A stretch of DNA of 64,000 bases, from positions 1 through 64,000 of the forward strand of contig NZ_MDZC01000017.1 in assembly GCF_001816165.1 (NCBI RefSeq), in the 5' to 3' direction. The DNA comes from Hymenobacter glacialis. GTDB taxonomy: Bacteria; Bacteroidota; Bacteroidia; Cytophagales; Hymenobacteraceae. Below, one piece after another: positions 54,501 through 62,447 of this stretch. Below the pieces are notes generated by a model. The model searched no databases and was not told where the DNA came from. It saw nothing but the letters and a program-made list of their open reading frames with translations. The stretch's first letter is position 1, and every line of letters begins with the position of its first letter. Made by a program: the position numbers and the translations under genes.

Positions 54501-55140
54501 CACCAGCGGCGGCCGGGCAGGTGCCGGTGACGGTGATAAGGTACGAGGTGGCAGGCAGCAAGCCCGGCACGGCCACGGTGCCCGCCACGGTGGCATTTAC
54601 TGTCACGACGGCGCCTAGCAGGGGCGTGGCCGTGACAGTATAAGGCCCGGTGGTGGTGGTGTTCCCCCCGGGAATTTCCACATTAACCGTGGTGCTGTTG
54701 ACCACCGAAACCACTGGCGTACTCACTGCCAAGCACACGGTCGCCGTCGCCGTCACAGCAAAGTTCAGGGCATTAGACGTGAGCCCCGTAGGGTTCAGCA
54801 CCGTAATCCTATTGCTGGCACTGGGCAGGGCCAGCAACGTGGCTGGAATGACAGCCTCGAGTTGTGTTCCTGACACTACGGTCGTGGCAAGCGGCGTGGC
54901 GTTGAAAAGCACCACGCTGCCGGGCAAGGCGAGGACTGGAGCCTGAAAATTGGTGCCCGTAACCGTAAGCGGCACGGCCAGGGAACCCGCCGTCGCCGAA
55001 TTGGTGGAGAGCGTGGCAATAGTAGGGGCCTGTGCCTGCCCGGCTGTGGGGGCTAGAATGAAAAATATCATCCATGCCCAGGCAATTGGCCATGCCAGCC
55101 AGCGGGTGCTTGCCGAAACACGATTAGTAGTCTTTTGCAT
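51508..55140 (-). CDS. Large repeat adhesin with type IX secretion sorting domain
   Basis: A protein of about 1210 residues. Signal peptide (WMIFFILAPTAGQAQA), an IPT/TIG-like domain (PTIATLSTNSATAGSLAVPLTVTGTNF), a Thr-rich fibronectin-like segment, then nine tandem repeats of about 78-83 residues (pattern P-[IV]-AVVVQPTCLLATGSVTVTAPLSG...LTVTINA). One SprB-like repeat follows (ACFGSATGQVQLQATGGTAPYTFTLNGG), then a related unit, then a C-terminal Por sorting domain (LDVYPNPFSNQATAEF ... VRVHAQ). It should be exported by the type IX system and anchored or released at the surface. The start at 55138-55140 begins the signal peptide. No T9SS gene is in the window. Confidence 0.88.
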   Translation of the reverse strand: MQKTTNRVSASTRWLAWPIAWAWMIFFILAPTAGQAQAPTIATLSTNSATAGSLAVPLTVTGTNFQAPVLALPGSVVLFNATPLATTVVSGTQLEAVIPATLLALPSASNRITVLNPTGLTSNALNFAVTATATVCLAVSTPVVSVVNSTTVNVEIPGGNTTTTGPYTVTATPLLGAVVTVNATVAGTVAVPGLLPATSYLITVTGTCPAAAGGSTSPPSVGVSITTPAAPTAPAQPVAVVVQPTCLLASGSVTVTAPVSGATYTLVGVGATASVSLTSASGVFTGLAPGAYRLSVSVNGLVSAALAVTIDAVPSVPAQPVAVVVQPTSGLATGSVSVTAPLSGATYALVGIGVSLTSATGIFTNLTPGAYSLSVTLNGCVSTALDVTINATPTVPTLPVAVVVHPTCLLATGSLTVTAPLSNGTYTLIGTGVSLTSATGIFTGLAPGAYTLRVAVNGQVSAGLAVTINAVPTAPAQPIAVVVQPTCLLATGSVTVTAALSGGVYTLIGTNISLTSTTGVFTDLAPGTYSLSAALDRCVGAAVTVTIKEAPTALAVPVAVVVQPTCLLASGSVSVTASLSDGVYTLMGAGASLTSTTGVFTGLAPGTYSLSVALNGCVSAALAVTIDAVPAAPAQPIVTIVQPTSVLVTGSVTVTSPLSGGTYTLVGVGVTAGVSLTSAAGVFTNLAPGTYGLSVALDGCTSPALAVTINAAPMPTPIVTIVQPTCLLVTGSVSVTAPLSGGTYTLVGVGATAGVSLTSAAGVFTNLAPGTYSLSVAVNGSVSAALAVTINAVPAAPARPIAVVVQPTSVLATGSVTVTSLLSGATYTLVGVGATAGVSLTSATGAFTGLAAGSYSLSATLNGCVSLALDVTINAVTVLPTLPVAVVVQPTCVLATGSVTVTAPLSGGVYTLVGAGVSLTSATGVFTGLAPGAYTLRVAVNGQVSAGLAVTITSTTATISVTSKVTAVACFGSATGQVQLQATGGTAPYTFTLNGGLSNSSGLFTALKAGTYVVIAQDSKGCAALASSVTITQPVLGLNVTFSQVVNACVGTAGQIPVSATGGTAPYTYQLRLAATGSVVATSPAVTSGFTFTGLSANAYRLFVVDASGCEAECATQPLITTACLKLTELDVYPNPFSNQATAEFQVAEGERYSLAIYDSAGRLVRRVSEGVGEANRVYQVPVGSYLAEGNYQVRLVSGSTVQTVRVHAQ
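52265..54440 (-). repeat. Nine tandem ~240-bp coding repeats in the adhesin
   Basis: Repeats of about 234-249 bases, alike at DNA level, with two length classes differing by a short insert (VGVGATAGVSL versus IGTGVSL). Blocks of near-identity between non-adjacent copies suggest unequal crossing-over or gene conversion. Limits are approximate. Confidence 0.85.
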
Positions 55141-55426
55141 AAGTGATGAAATTGAGGTGGAAGGAAGAAGGAATTGCACTGAATTCAATCATCACAATTC
55201 CAAGACCAGCTATCCCTCAATTATTCAACATCGACACACTCAACTAGATAACCTCACCCCACGCCAAGAAGCAATTCCAATAATTGGAAGGTTTTCCATG
55301 TTATAGACTACATATTGGTTCTTGAACCTCCTATCATTTGCTCACTTGCCTTTCACCTCATCCTGCTCACACCTGCTTTCCCGGTTGGCTCTGGTTCATT
55401 GAAAACGAGTGTGGATGGGGTGTACT

Positions 55427-55960
55427 AGTTCAAGGTCAGATGCGGGCGTTGTTCATTGTAGAGGTAGATGAACTGTTCAACCAACAAGCGCAGGTCTACA
55501 CCAGGTAGTCGGGGAGCACGAACAGGGGTCCGTCTTTCAAAACGCCATTGACCCGTTCGGACAGCGCGTTCTGGTAGCGCAAGAGCTAGTTCAGGTCCGC
55601 TGTGACGTTAAACAGCTTTTCATATCGGCGTTTCTGGTCGTGCAACACGGTTTTCGACTGCTTGAGGCGCTGTTTCAATTTCGGGCCCACGGCAGGGACG
55701 GTGCCGAAAAAAGGGGGCCCATCCTACTGAAAAGCCACGAAATGGGTAGCGTACCGCCAGCACCAGGACAGCACCGTGCTGCGACCTTGGCAGCCTTAGC
55801 GCCGCTGGGCCTGTTGTAACCCACTTCGCCGCGGCTAACTTCGCCCACCACGGCGAGTTTAAAGGGCAAATCGTAATCGCACCGACTACGCCACGCCCGC
55901 GCTTCGAACTCGGTTTTAATGACGCCTTTTGTAAAAGCTGTCAACCTGTTTTCGTACGAG
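55427..55960 (-). pseudogene. Decayed IS3-family insertion sequence (orfA/orfB remnants)
   Basis: On the minus strand 55427-55500 reads DLRLLVEQFIYLYNEQRPHLTLN then stop, the typical end of IS3 OrfB. About 55720-55940 carries OrfA-like pieces in several frames: FKLAVVGEVSRGE in one, then QQAQRR, a stop, and GRSTVLSWCWRY in another. Frameshifts and stops throughout show it is dead. It fills the gap between the adhesin and the second TPR kinase. Confidence 0.75.
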
Positions 55961-55986
55961 ACATCGGGCTCAAAAAAACCCTTACT

Positions 55987-57990
55987 TTAAAAAGAAGGGC
56001 TCTTTTGGGCTTTAATTTTTTCGACTTCTGTGGCTATGTTTTTGGCCATGGGCAGGCTCACCGTCACGTTGGTGCCGGCGCCGGGGCGGCTCTGGATAAC
56101 CAGGGTGCCGCCGTGCCGGTGCACAAACGCCCGGCAAAGCGCCAACCCCAGTCCCAGGCCGGTGGTGGTTTGGGGCATGGCAGTGGCCTCGGGCAGGGCC
56201 GGGCCGCTCATGAGCGAGGCCACCGTGGCGGCATTCATGCCGGGGCCTGTATCGGTGCAGCTCAGAAGAACCATCTGGGCATCATCGGGGTCGGGAGCAG
56301 CCTCGAGGTGCACATGGCCACCAGTAGGCATGAATTTCAGGGAATTGCCTACCAGATTGCGCAGGATGGTGCGGGTCATGTTGCGGTCGGCCATCAGGCG
56401 CAGGTTGGCCGGGGCCGACAGGGTGATGTGCTGCCAGCTTGCGGCCGCCGTGGTCTGGTACAGGGCCTGGCACTCGGCAAACAGTTCCGATACCAGCAAG
56501 GGCGTGGGCCGGTAGTCCAGCTCCCCAGTTTGGCTCACAGCCCAGTTCAGCACGTTGTCAAGCAGGTGGTTGAGGCTGTCGGCTGCCTGGCGCACCAGTG
56601 CTGGCAGACGCGCCAGCCCAGCCTGGTCGTTTTGCGCGATGTAGGAATCAATCAAGCTGGTGACGCCCGCAAAAGCCGTGACCGGCCCGCGCAGGTCGTG
56701 GGCCACAATGGCGTACAGCTTGTCTTTATACCCCGCCACGGTGCGCAGCTCGGCCGAGGTTTGCTCCAGCGCTCGGTTGTTGGCAGCCAGGGCGGCGCGG
56801 TTGCGGCGCAGGTTGCGGTAGAAGTACGCCGTCACGAGCAGGCCAATGGCCAGTATGGCCACGGCCAGCACCAGCAAGCGGCTGCGCCATGCCTGCTCTT
56901 CGTTTTGCTGCGTGAGCTGGCGCATGCGGCGGGCCCGTTCCTGGGTCTCGTAGTTTACCTGGGCCGAGGCCAGCGTCTGGAAGGTTTGCCGGTTATTGAG
57001 CGTGTCGTTCAGGTCCACGTAGCGCTGGTTCCACTCATAAGCCTCCCGATACCGTTCCTGGTCGGCCGCCTGGGCTGCCAAGATGCTGTAGGAGTCCAGC
57101 ACGCGTTCGAGGTAATTGCTTTGGCGGGCTACTTTCAGGGCCTCGCGAACGGCTGCATCGGCGCGCTCGGGCTGGCTGGTCTGGATGTAATACATCGCAA
57201 ACATAATCAGCTGGTTGGCCTGGTTGCGCACCGCGTGTTGCCGCTTGCTGATGGCCAGCGCCTGCGTAAGCAACCGGTTGACCCGGCCCATGTTGCCCAC
57301 GCGCATCTGGTACGTGGCCAGGCTGGAGAGGTAAGTGGACTGCGCCGTGGAGTCTCCCTCGCGCCGGGCCAGGGCCAGGGCCAGCGAGTCGTAGCGCATG
57401 GCCTGCGGGTACTGCTGCCGAAAGAAGAATAAGCTGCCCACGTTGCCCAGCAGCCGCATGCGGGTATGAGCACTCACCGCCGGCTGCGCCGCCAGCTGCA
57501 GTGCCCGCCGGTAGTGCCGCCAAGCCGTCACCGAGTCCCGGCGCTCGTGGTAAATGCTGCCCTGCGAAGTGTAAGCCCTGGCCAGGGCGTCCACATCGCC
57601 CAGGTTCAGGGCCAGGGCCTGCGCTTCAGTGAGCAGCGTGAGTGCTTCCGGCCCATTGGATAGGTTGGCGTAGCAGCTTGCCAGATTCAGGAGGCTGCGC
57701 AGCAGGCGGGGGGCACGCTCCTTTACAGGTAGTGTGCGGGCAAGGCCAACGGCCGCTTCGCCGTAGGGCAGGGCCCGTTCGGGCTGCTCGGCGCTGAGGG
57801 CCGTGGTCATGGCCTGTAGCAGCCGCAGCCGGGCAGTATCAGGAAGGCTGGTGTTGAGTTTCTGGCGAATGGCCTTCGTGCTGGTAGGCAACGGACGCTG
57901 CGCCACAGCCCGCTCCGGAAAGGATAGCAGCAACCCTATGGCTAGCAGCCACATTGGCAAAAGACCGGGCCACTTCATAATTAGCTGCAT
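55987..57990 (-). CDS. TPR sensor histidine kinase
   Basis: A protein of about 667 residues: signal/anchor (PMWLLAIGLLLSFPERAVAQ), TPR array (about 35-330), one membrane helix (LLVLAVAILAIGLLVTAYFY), a short coiled coil, HisKA domain with the acceptor His in AIVAHDLRGPVTAFAGV, and HATPase domain with NLVGNSLKF (N), DTGPGM (G1) and GLGLGLALCRAFVHRHGG (G2). The start is 57990 or 57978; both lie just after a TATCTTTG box (58000-58007). No regulator gene adjoins it. It parallels the kinase at 46038-48209, though with a different His-box subtype. Confidence 0.9.
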   Translation of the reverse strand: MQLIMKWPGLLPMWLLAIGLLLSFPERAVAQRPLPTSTKAIRQKLNTSLPDTARLRLLQAMTTALSAEQPERALPYGEAAVGLARTLPVKERAPRLLRSLLNLASCYANLSNGPEALTLLTEAQALALNLGDVDALARAYTSQGSIYHERRDSVTAWRHYRRALQLAAQPAVSAHTRMRLLGNVGSLFFFRQQYPQAMRYDSLALALARREGDSTAQSTYLSSLATYQMRVGNMGRVNRLLTQALAISKRQHAVRNQANQLIMFAMYYIQTSQPERADAAVREALKVARQSNYLERVLDSYSILAAQAADQERYREAYEWNQRYVDLNDTLNNRQTFQTLASAQVNYETQERARRMRQLTQQNEEQAWRSRLLVLAVAILAIGLLVTAYFYRNLRRNRAALAANNRALEQTSAELRTVAGYKDKLYAIVAHDLRGPVTAFAGVTSLIDSYIAQNDQAGLARLPALVRQAADSLNHLLDNVLNWAVSQTGELDYRPTPLLVSELFAECQALYQTTAAASWQHITLSAPANLRLMADRNMTRTILRNLVGNSLKFMPTGGHVHLEAAPDPDDAQMVLLSCTDTGPGMNAATVASLMSGPALPEATAMPQTTTGLGLGLALCRAFVHRHGGTLVIQSRPGAGTNVTVSLPMAKNIATEVEKIKAQKSPSF

Positions 57991-57999
57991 AGGGCTAGC

Positions 58000-58007
58000 C
58001 AAAGATA
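58000..58007 (-). promoter_or_regulatory. -7 box TATCTTTG for second TPR kinase
   Basis: TATCTTTG on the minus strand, 9 bases from ATG 57990 and 21 from ATG 57978. It rules against the frame start at 58032. Confidence 0.5.
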
Positions 58008-58050
58008 GGCAAGAGGCCGCTAATGCCCACACTTGAATACCTGCCCAGGC

Positions 58051-58479
58051 TTAGCAATTTATTTTAGAAACCCGGGCCTGGTGCCGGCCGCCTTCAAAAT
58101 CGGTTTTCAGAAAGGCCGACACGATTTCGCGGGCCTGCTCTTCGCTCACGTAGCGTGCCGGCACACACAGTACGTTGGCATTGTTGTGCTGCCGAGCCAG
58201 GGCGGCCAGTTCGGGCAGCCAGGCAATAGCGGCACGCACGCCTTCGTGCTTGTTGGCCGTGATACACACCCCGTTGGCCGAGCCACAGAGGAGAATACCC
58301 TGCTCGGGTGCGCCCGCCGCCACGGCCGCCGACAGCGGGTGCGCCACATCGGGGTAGTCCATCGAATCGGCGGAATGCGTACCAAAATCCTGCACCTCGT
58401 AGCCCTGGCCGGCGAGCCAGGTACGAAGCATTTCCTTTTGGGCAAAGCCGGCGTGGTCGGAACCGAGAGCGAGTTTCAT
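58051..58479 (-). CDS. rpiB: Ribose-5-phosphate isomerase B
   Basis: A 142-residue RpiB that interconverts ribose-5-phosphate and ribulose-5-phosphate. The phosphate-binding opening KLALGSDHAGF and the active-site stretch ILLCGSANGVCITANKHEGVRAA (with the base Cys) are present, as is NNANVLCVPARYVS. The start at 58477-58479 gives the conserved N-terminus. It follows tatC by ten bases on the same strand, so the two are probably co-transcribed. Confidence 0.95.
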   Translation of the reverse strand: MKLALGSDHAGFAQKEMLRTWLAGQGYEVQDFGTHSADSMDYPDVAHPLSAAVAAGAPEQGILLCGSANGVCITANKHEGVRAAIAWLPELAALARQHNNANVLCVPARYVSEEQAREIVSAFLKTDFEGGRHQARVSKINC

Positions 58480-58489
58480 GGCAATAAGA

Positions 58490-59359
58490 TTAGCGGGACG
58501 AATTCTGCTCCTGTGCCAGCTTGGCATTCAGGCGGGCGGTATCGCCGCGCCGCACCGTACGGGCAATGTTGATGCTCAACTCGTAGAGCAGCATTACGGG
58601 GATGGTTACAATGATTTGGGCGGTAATGTCGGGCGGCGTGATAACGGCCGCTATCACCAGAATTACCACAATGGCGTGCTTGCGGTACATCTGCATGATT
58701 TCGGGCGTAATCAGGCCGGCTTTGGCTAGGAAAAACACCACCATGGGCAACTCAAACACGAAGGCACAGGACATGGTCATCGTGGTGAGCGTGGAGATGT
58801 AGCTCTGCATGTCAATCTGGTTTTCGATGCTGGCGTCTACCGTGTACGAAGCCAGGAAGTTGATGCTGAGCGGCGCGGCCACGTAGTAGCCGAACAACAG
58901 CCCCAGAATGAACAAGATGGACACGAAGAACACGGCCCCCTGCGAGTTTTTGCGCTCGTGCGGGTACAGGCCGGGCTTCACAAAGCGCCATATTTCCCAG
59001 AACAGGTAAGGAAACGCCAGCACAATGCCCACCATGAACGACGTGCTGATGTGCATGGCCAGCTGCCCGCTCATTTCGCGGTTCTGAATCACGAAGTTGA
59101 CGCTGTTCTCGCACGGCTCCGTGGAGCCCATAATTTCGCCCAGCCGGCAGAAGGCGCGGTAGGTCCAGAAGTCGTTGCGCGAGGGCCCCAGAATCAGGTC
59201 ATGAAACAGGAATTCCTTAGCAAAAAATGCCGCAGTGGAGAATACCACCACCGAAATAGCCGCCCGGATAACGTGCCAGCGCAACGCCTCCAAATGGTCT
59301 ATAAAGGACATTTCGTGCTGTTCGCCCAGCGGTTTACTTTGTTGCGGTTGAGGTTGCAC
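58490..59359 (-). CDS. tatC: Twin-arginine translocase subunit TatC
   Basis: A 289-residue TatC with six membrane helices, the receptor for twin-arginine signal peptides. The family opening MSFIDHLEALRWHVIRA follows a 16-residue polar N-terminal extension. Conserved FPYLFWEIWRFVKPGLYPHERK and FVFELPMVVFFLAKAGL are present. A cysteine-containing periplasmic loop insert (about 55-95, GEIMGSTEPCENS) is typical of Bacteroidota. No tatA/B gene is nearby. It sits between glyA and rpiB. Confidence 0.95.
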   Translation of the reverse strand: MQPQPQQSKPLGEQHEMSFIDHLEALRWHVIRAAISVVVFSTAAFFAKEFLFHDLILGPSRNDFWTYRAFCRLGEIMGSTEPCENSVNFVIQNREMSGQLAMHISTSFMVGIVLAFPYLFWEIWRFVKPGLYPHERKNSQGAVFFVSILFILGLLFGYYVAAPLSINFLASYTVDASIENQIDMQSYISTLTTMTMSCAFVFELPMVVFFLAKAGLITPEIMQMYRKHAIVVILVIAAVITPPDITAQIIVTIPVMLLYELSINIARTVRRGDTARLNAKLAQEQNSSR

Positions 59360-59409
59360 GGAGAATCTGGAGAATATTATAAGTGAAGAAGAACTCGCTA
59401 AAAAGGAAC

Positions 59410-59444
59410 GTCATGCTGAGCTGGCCGAAGCAGCTCAGCATGAC
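59410..59444. repeat. Short palindromic repeat (14-bp arms)
   Basis: GTCATGCTGAGCTG and its exact complement with a 7-base loop, between tatC and glyA. A short member of the GTCATGCTGAG family; it may also end glyA transcription. Confidence 0.8.
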
Positions 59445-59486
59445 TGCCCGTTTATCAGGGAAGTTGCCTTCTTCAATACGTAAAAA

Positions 59487-60779
59487 CTACGCAAAAAGCG
59501 GATAGTCCTGCAGCCAGGTGTTCACCTGCTGCCGCACTTGCCCGATGCGGGTATCGTTGTCGTGGTGGGTGAGGGTTTCGTCAATCAGCTCTACAATGCG
59601 GCCCATGTCCGACTCTCCCAGCCCCCGGGTAGTTACGGCAGCGGAGCCTATGCGGATGCCGCTGGTCACGAAAGGCGACTTGTCGTCGAAGGGCACCATG
59701 TTCTTGTTGATGGTGATATCGGCCCGCACCAGCGTGTTCTCGGCCAGCTTGCCGCTCAGGCCTTTCGAACGCAGGTCGATGAGCATGAGGTGGTTGTCGG
59801 TGCCGCCCGAGATGATGTTGTAGCCCAGGCCCGTGAAGGCCTTGGCCAGCGCCTGGGCATTGCGCGCCACTTGCTGGGTGTAAGTTTTGAAGTCGTCGTT
59901 GAGGGCTTCGCCAAACGCCACGGCCTTGGCAGCAATCACGTGCTCGAGCGGCCCGCCCTGCGTGCCCGGAAACACGGCGCCGTCCAGCACGGCCGACATT
60001 TGGCGCATTTCGCCCTTTGGCGTTTTCAGGCCGAAGGGGTTTTCGAAGTCCTTGCCCAGCATGATGAGGCCGCCGCGCGGACCGCGCAGGGTCTTGTGGG
60101 TGGTGGTGGTCACAATGTGGCAATGCTCAAACGGCGAGTTGAGCAGGCCGGTGGCGATGAGGGCCGAAGGGTGCGAAATATCGGCCAGCAGCAGGGCGCC
60201 CACCTCGTCGGCAGCTTCGCGCAGGGCGGCGTAGTTCCAGTCGCGGGAATAGGCCGAGGCGCCGCAGATAATCATCTTGGGGCGCTCGCGGCGGGCAATT
60301 TCCTTGATTTTAGACCAGTCGATGAGGCCGGTTTCACGCTCCACCCCGTAGAAGCTGGGCTGGTAGAGCTTACCCGAAAAGTTCACGGACGAGCCGTGGG
60401 TGAGGTGTCCGCCGTGGCTTAAGTCAAAGCCCAGGATTTTGTCGCCGGGCTGCAGGCAGGCCAGCATCACCGCGGCGTTGGCCTGCGCACCGGAGTGGGG
60501 CTGCACGTTGGCCCAGGCCACGCCAAACAATTCCTTTACCCGGTCGATGGCCAGCTGCTCTACCTGGTCCACAATTTCGCAGCCACCGTAGTAGCGCTTG
60601 CCGGGCAGGCCCTCGGCGTACTTATTGGTGAGTACGGAGCCCTGGGCGGCCATTACCTGTTCCGAAACGTAGTTTTCGGAGGCAATGAGCTCTAATCCGT
60701 GGGTCTGGCGGGTTTTCTCCTGAGCAATGAGGTCGAAAACGGCGGTGTCGAGAAGGCTGGCGGGGGCGACTGTTTGCAT
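59487..60779 (-). CDS. glyA: Serine hydroxymethyltransferase
   Basis: A 430-residue PLP enzyme that converts serine and tetrahydrofolate to glycine and methylene-tetrahydrofolate. Conserved: [23 protein letters not shown], the PLP lysine in [15 protein letters not shown], and DNHLMLIDL. The ATG at 60777-60779 lies five bases after a TACCTTTA box, so the long frame to 60977 is not used. Downstream lies a short palindrome, then tatC. Confidence 0.97.
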   Translation of the reverse strand: MQTVAPASLLDTAVFDLIAQEKTRQTHGLELIASENYVSEQVMAAQGSVLTNKYAEGLPGKRYYGGCEIVDQVEQLAIDRVKELFGVAWANVQPHSGAQANAAVMLACLQPGDKILGFDLSHGGHLTHGSSVNFSGKLYQPSFYGVERETGLIDWSKIKEIARRERPKMIICGASAYSRDWNYAALREAADEVGALLLADISHPSALIATGLLNSPFEHCHIVTTTTHKTLRGPRGGLIMLGKDFENPFGLKTPKGEMRQMSAVLDGAVFPGTQGGPLEHVIAAKAVAFGEALNDDFKTYTQQVARNAQALAKAFTGLGYNIISGGTDNHLMLIDLRSKGLSGKLAENTLVRADITINKNMVPFDDKSPFVTSGIRIGSAAVTTRGLGESDMGRIVELIDETLTHHDNDTRIGQVRQQVNTWLQDYPLFA

Positions 60780-60784
60780 AAGCG

Positions 60785-60792
60785 TAAAGGTA
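60785..60792 (-). promoter_or_regulatory. -7-like box TACCTTTA for glyA
   Basis: TACCTTTA on the minus strand (one base off TAnnTTTG), five bases from the glyA ATG; predicts a leaderless mRNA. Confidence 0.4.
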
Positions 60793-60795
60793 AGT

Positions 60796-60990
60796 ATCAG
60801 TAAACAGTGAACGGTTATCAGTGAGCAATTGCCGGAAGTATACCCAAAACAAGCAGGTCCCTTTGCCGCCCCTTTAAAAGGAAACCGGTAACAGCCTTGC
60901 CTTCTGTGAGCCAACCCGCTTGACGCTGTATTTGCTGCAGCCGTTAGCCTTCGGCTTACTCCCTGATAACTGTTCACTGTTCACTGATTA
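60796..60990. repeat. Inverted 7-mer tandem repeats flanking the glyA-sigma intergenic region
   Basis: The right block (60963-60990) is tandem 7-mers ATAACTG TTCACTG TTCACTG. The left block (60796-60822) is its reverse complement with about two mismatches, some 140 bases away. Same design as 14155-14240 and 62352-62436. Confidence 0.8.
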
Positions 60991-61014
60991 AGAGTTTCCG
61001 TTGTTACTTGCCAG

Positions 61015-61022
61015 TGCCTTTG
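61015..61022 (+). promoter_or_regulatory. -7-like box TGCCTTTG for sigma factor gene
   Basis: TGCCTTTG, one base off the consensus, ending ten bases before the ATG at 61033. Confidence 0.3.
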
Positions 61023-61032
61023 CCCCACCGCC

Positions 61033-61521
61033 ATGTCCGCGCCCCTCGCCGAAACCCTTACCCAGCTGCGCGTCGGCAATCAGAAATTTCTGGTTGACTT
61101 CTACCAGCGCAGCCGGCACTTGTTTGCCCGCTGGGCGCAGCGCCAGTTCAAGCTGGAAGTACCGCAGGCCCACGCGCTGCTGCAGGATACCCTGCTCGAT
61201 TTTTATGACCAGGTGGCCGATGGCCGCCTCACCCTGCTGCCCGCCGACCTGCGGGCCCACGTGTACGGCATGGCCCAGCAACGGCTCGACGCGCAAGTTC
61301 CCGCCAATGTGCCCCTGCCCGCCGCCGAGGCCAGCCGCCGCCAACGCCTGCTCACCCAGTTCAACCAGCTGGGCGCTGATTGCCAGCAGGTACTGACGTA
61401 CTTTTACTTCCGGGGCTACCAATTTGAGAAGATGGGTGGCAAAATGGGTTTCCCCAACGCCACCGTGGCCCGCCGGCAGAAAAGCACCTGCCTGCGCAAA
61501 CTTTACGAGCTGCTGAAATGA
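61033..61521 (+). CDS. RNA polymerase sigma factor, sigma-70 (ECF-like)
   Basis: A 162-residue protein with the layout of a small sigma factor. Region 2-like helices (FLVDFYQRSRHLFARWAQRQFKLEVPQAHALLQDTLLDFYDQV) and a region 4 helix-turn-helix at the end (CQQVLTYFYFRGYQFEKMGGKMGFPNATVARRQKSTCLRKLYELL) are visible. Region 2 diverges from canonical ECF sigmas. The stop overlaps the ATG of the next gene (ATGA), a membrane-anchored TPR protein. That coupling is typical of a sigma/anti-sigma pair in Bacteroidota. Target promoters are unknown. Confidence 0.8.
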   Translation: MSAPLAETLTQLRVGNQKFLVDFYQRSRHLFARWAQRQFKLEVPQAHALLQDTLLDFYDQVADGRLTLLPADLRAHVYGMAQQRLDAQVPANVPLPAAEASRRQRLLTQFNQLGADCQQVLTYFYFRGYQFEKMGGKMGFPNATVARRQKSTCLRKLYELLK

Positions 61522-62339
61522 GTCCGTCGACTCCCTCCTCCGACCTACGCCCCTATTTCGACGACCTGGAAAGCTTCGCCGATGGCCAAATGACCCCGGC
61601 CGAACAGGAAGCCTTTGAGCTGCGGCTCGAGCAGGACGAAGCCCTGGCCGACGCCTACGCGGCCTACGAGCAAATTACCGCCGACCTGCGCTGGGCCGCG
61701 GGCCATAACACCCTCCGCCTGCGCCTCCAGGCCCTGGACGAACGCATGAACCAGCGCGGCGACGCCCTGGCCCGCACCGAACAGCTGGTGAAACGCCGCC
61801 GCCGCCGCTGGGCGGCACTGGGTTTTGTAGGGGCAGTGATGCTGCTGCTATCCGTCGGTGTGGCGGCTTGGTATTTTGGCCGCAGCGGCAATGCCCGGCC
61901 CACCCGCAACTGGGAGGCCTATTACCAGCCCGACCCCGGCCCCGCCGTGACCACAGGCCTGCTGCACAGCCGCCCGTTACTGGGCGAAGCCCTGGACCAG
62001 TACCAGGCCGGCCATTACCCGGCGGCACTGCACTCGCTCGGGCGCGTGTCGGCGACTAGCGTCGGAGCTGACACTTTGCTGTACTTGCGCGGCCTGATTT
62101 TGCTGCGGCAAGGCCAGGGCAATGCGGCGCAACTCTACCTGCGCCGGGTGGGCGACGAAAACAGCACCAGCGAGCTGGCCCGCCGGGCGCGCTACCACCT
62201 TGGCATGGCCCACTGGCAGGCCAACGAGCCTATAGAGGCACTAGCCGAACTGCGCGCCGTAGCCGCCGATGCCCAGAACCCATACCAGGCCTCGGCTCGC
62301 AAAGCGGTGGCCTCCGGCGTACTGGTGCCCAAAGAATAG
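61518..62339 (+). CDS. Membrane-anchored TPR protein, putative anti-sigma partner
   Basis: A 273-residue protein. The N-terminal cytosolic part (FDDLESFADGQMTPAEQEAFELRLEQDEALADAY) matches the zinc-less anti-sigma N-terminal pattern. A single membrane helix follows a basic RRRRR stop (WAALGFVGAVMLLLSVGVAAWYF, about 95-117). The periplasmic C-terminal part (about 145-265) has TPR-like helices (ALDQYQAGHYPAALHSLGRV; ARYHLGMAHWQANEPIEALAEL). The ATG overlaps the sigma stop. Anti-sigma function is inferred from this layout. A 7-mer hairpin follows. Confidence 0.8.
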   Translation: MSPSTPSSDLRPYFDDLESFADGQMTPAEQEAFELRLEQDEALADAYAAYEQITADLRWAAGHNTLRLRLQALDERMNQRGDALARTEQLVKRRRRRWAALGFVGAVMLLLSVGVAAWYFGRSGNARPTRNWEAYYQPDPGPAVTTGLLHSRPLLGEALDQYQAGHYPAALHSLGRVSATSVGADTLLYLRGLILLRQGQGNAAQLYLRRVGDENSTSELARRARYHLGMAHWQANEPIEALAELRAVAADAQNPYQASARKAVASGVLVPKE

Positions 62340-62351
62340 CGTTCTGACCTT

Positions 62352-62436
62352 GATTGTCAGTTGTCAGTTGCTCGTTGTTAGATGAGCAATTATCTGCATC
62401 CCAATAACTGACAACGAGCAACTGACAACTGACAAC
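62352..62436. repeat. Hairpin built of tandem 7-mers (TTGTCAG type)
   Basis: The left arm TTGTCAG TTGTCAG TTGCTCG TTGTTAG has a 7-base period. The right arm (62406-62436) is its near-exact reverse complement. It lies between two convergent genes and could end both transcripts, though no T-run is present. Confidence 0.9.
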
Positions 62437-62447
62437 CATAATCCCGG

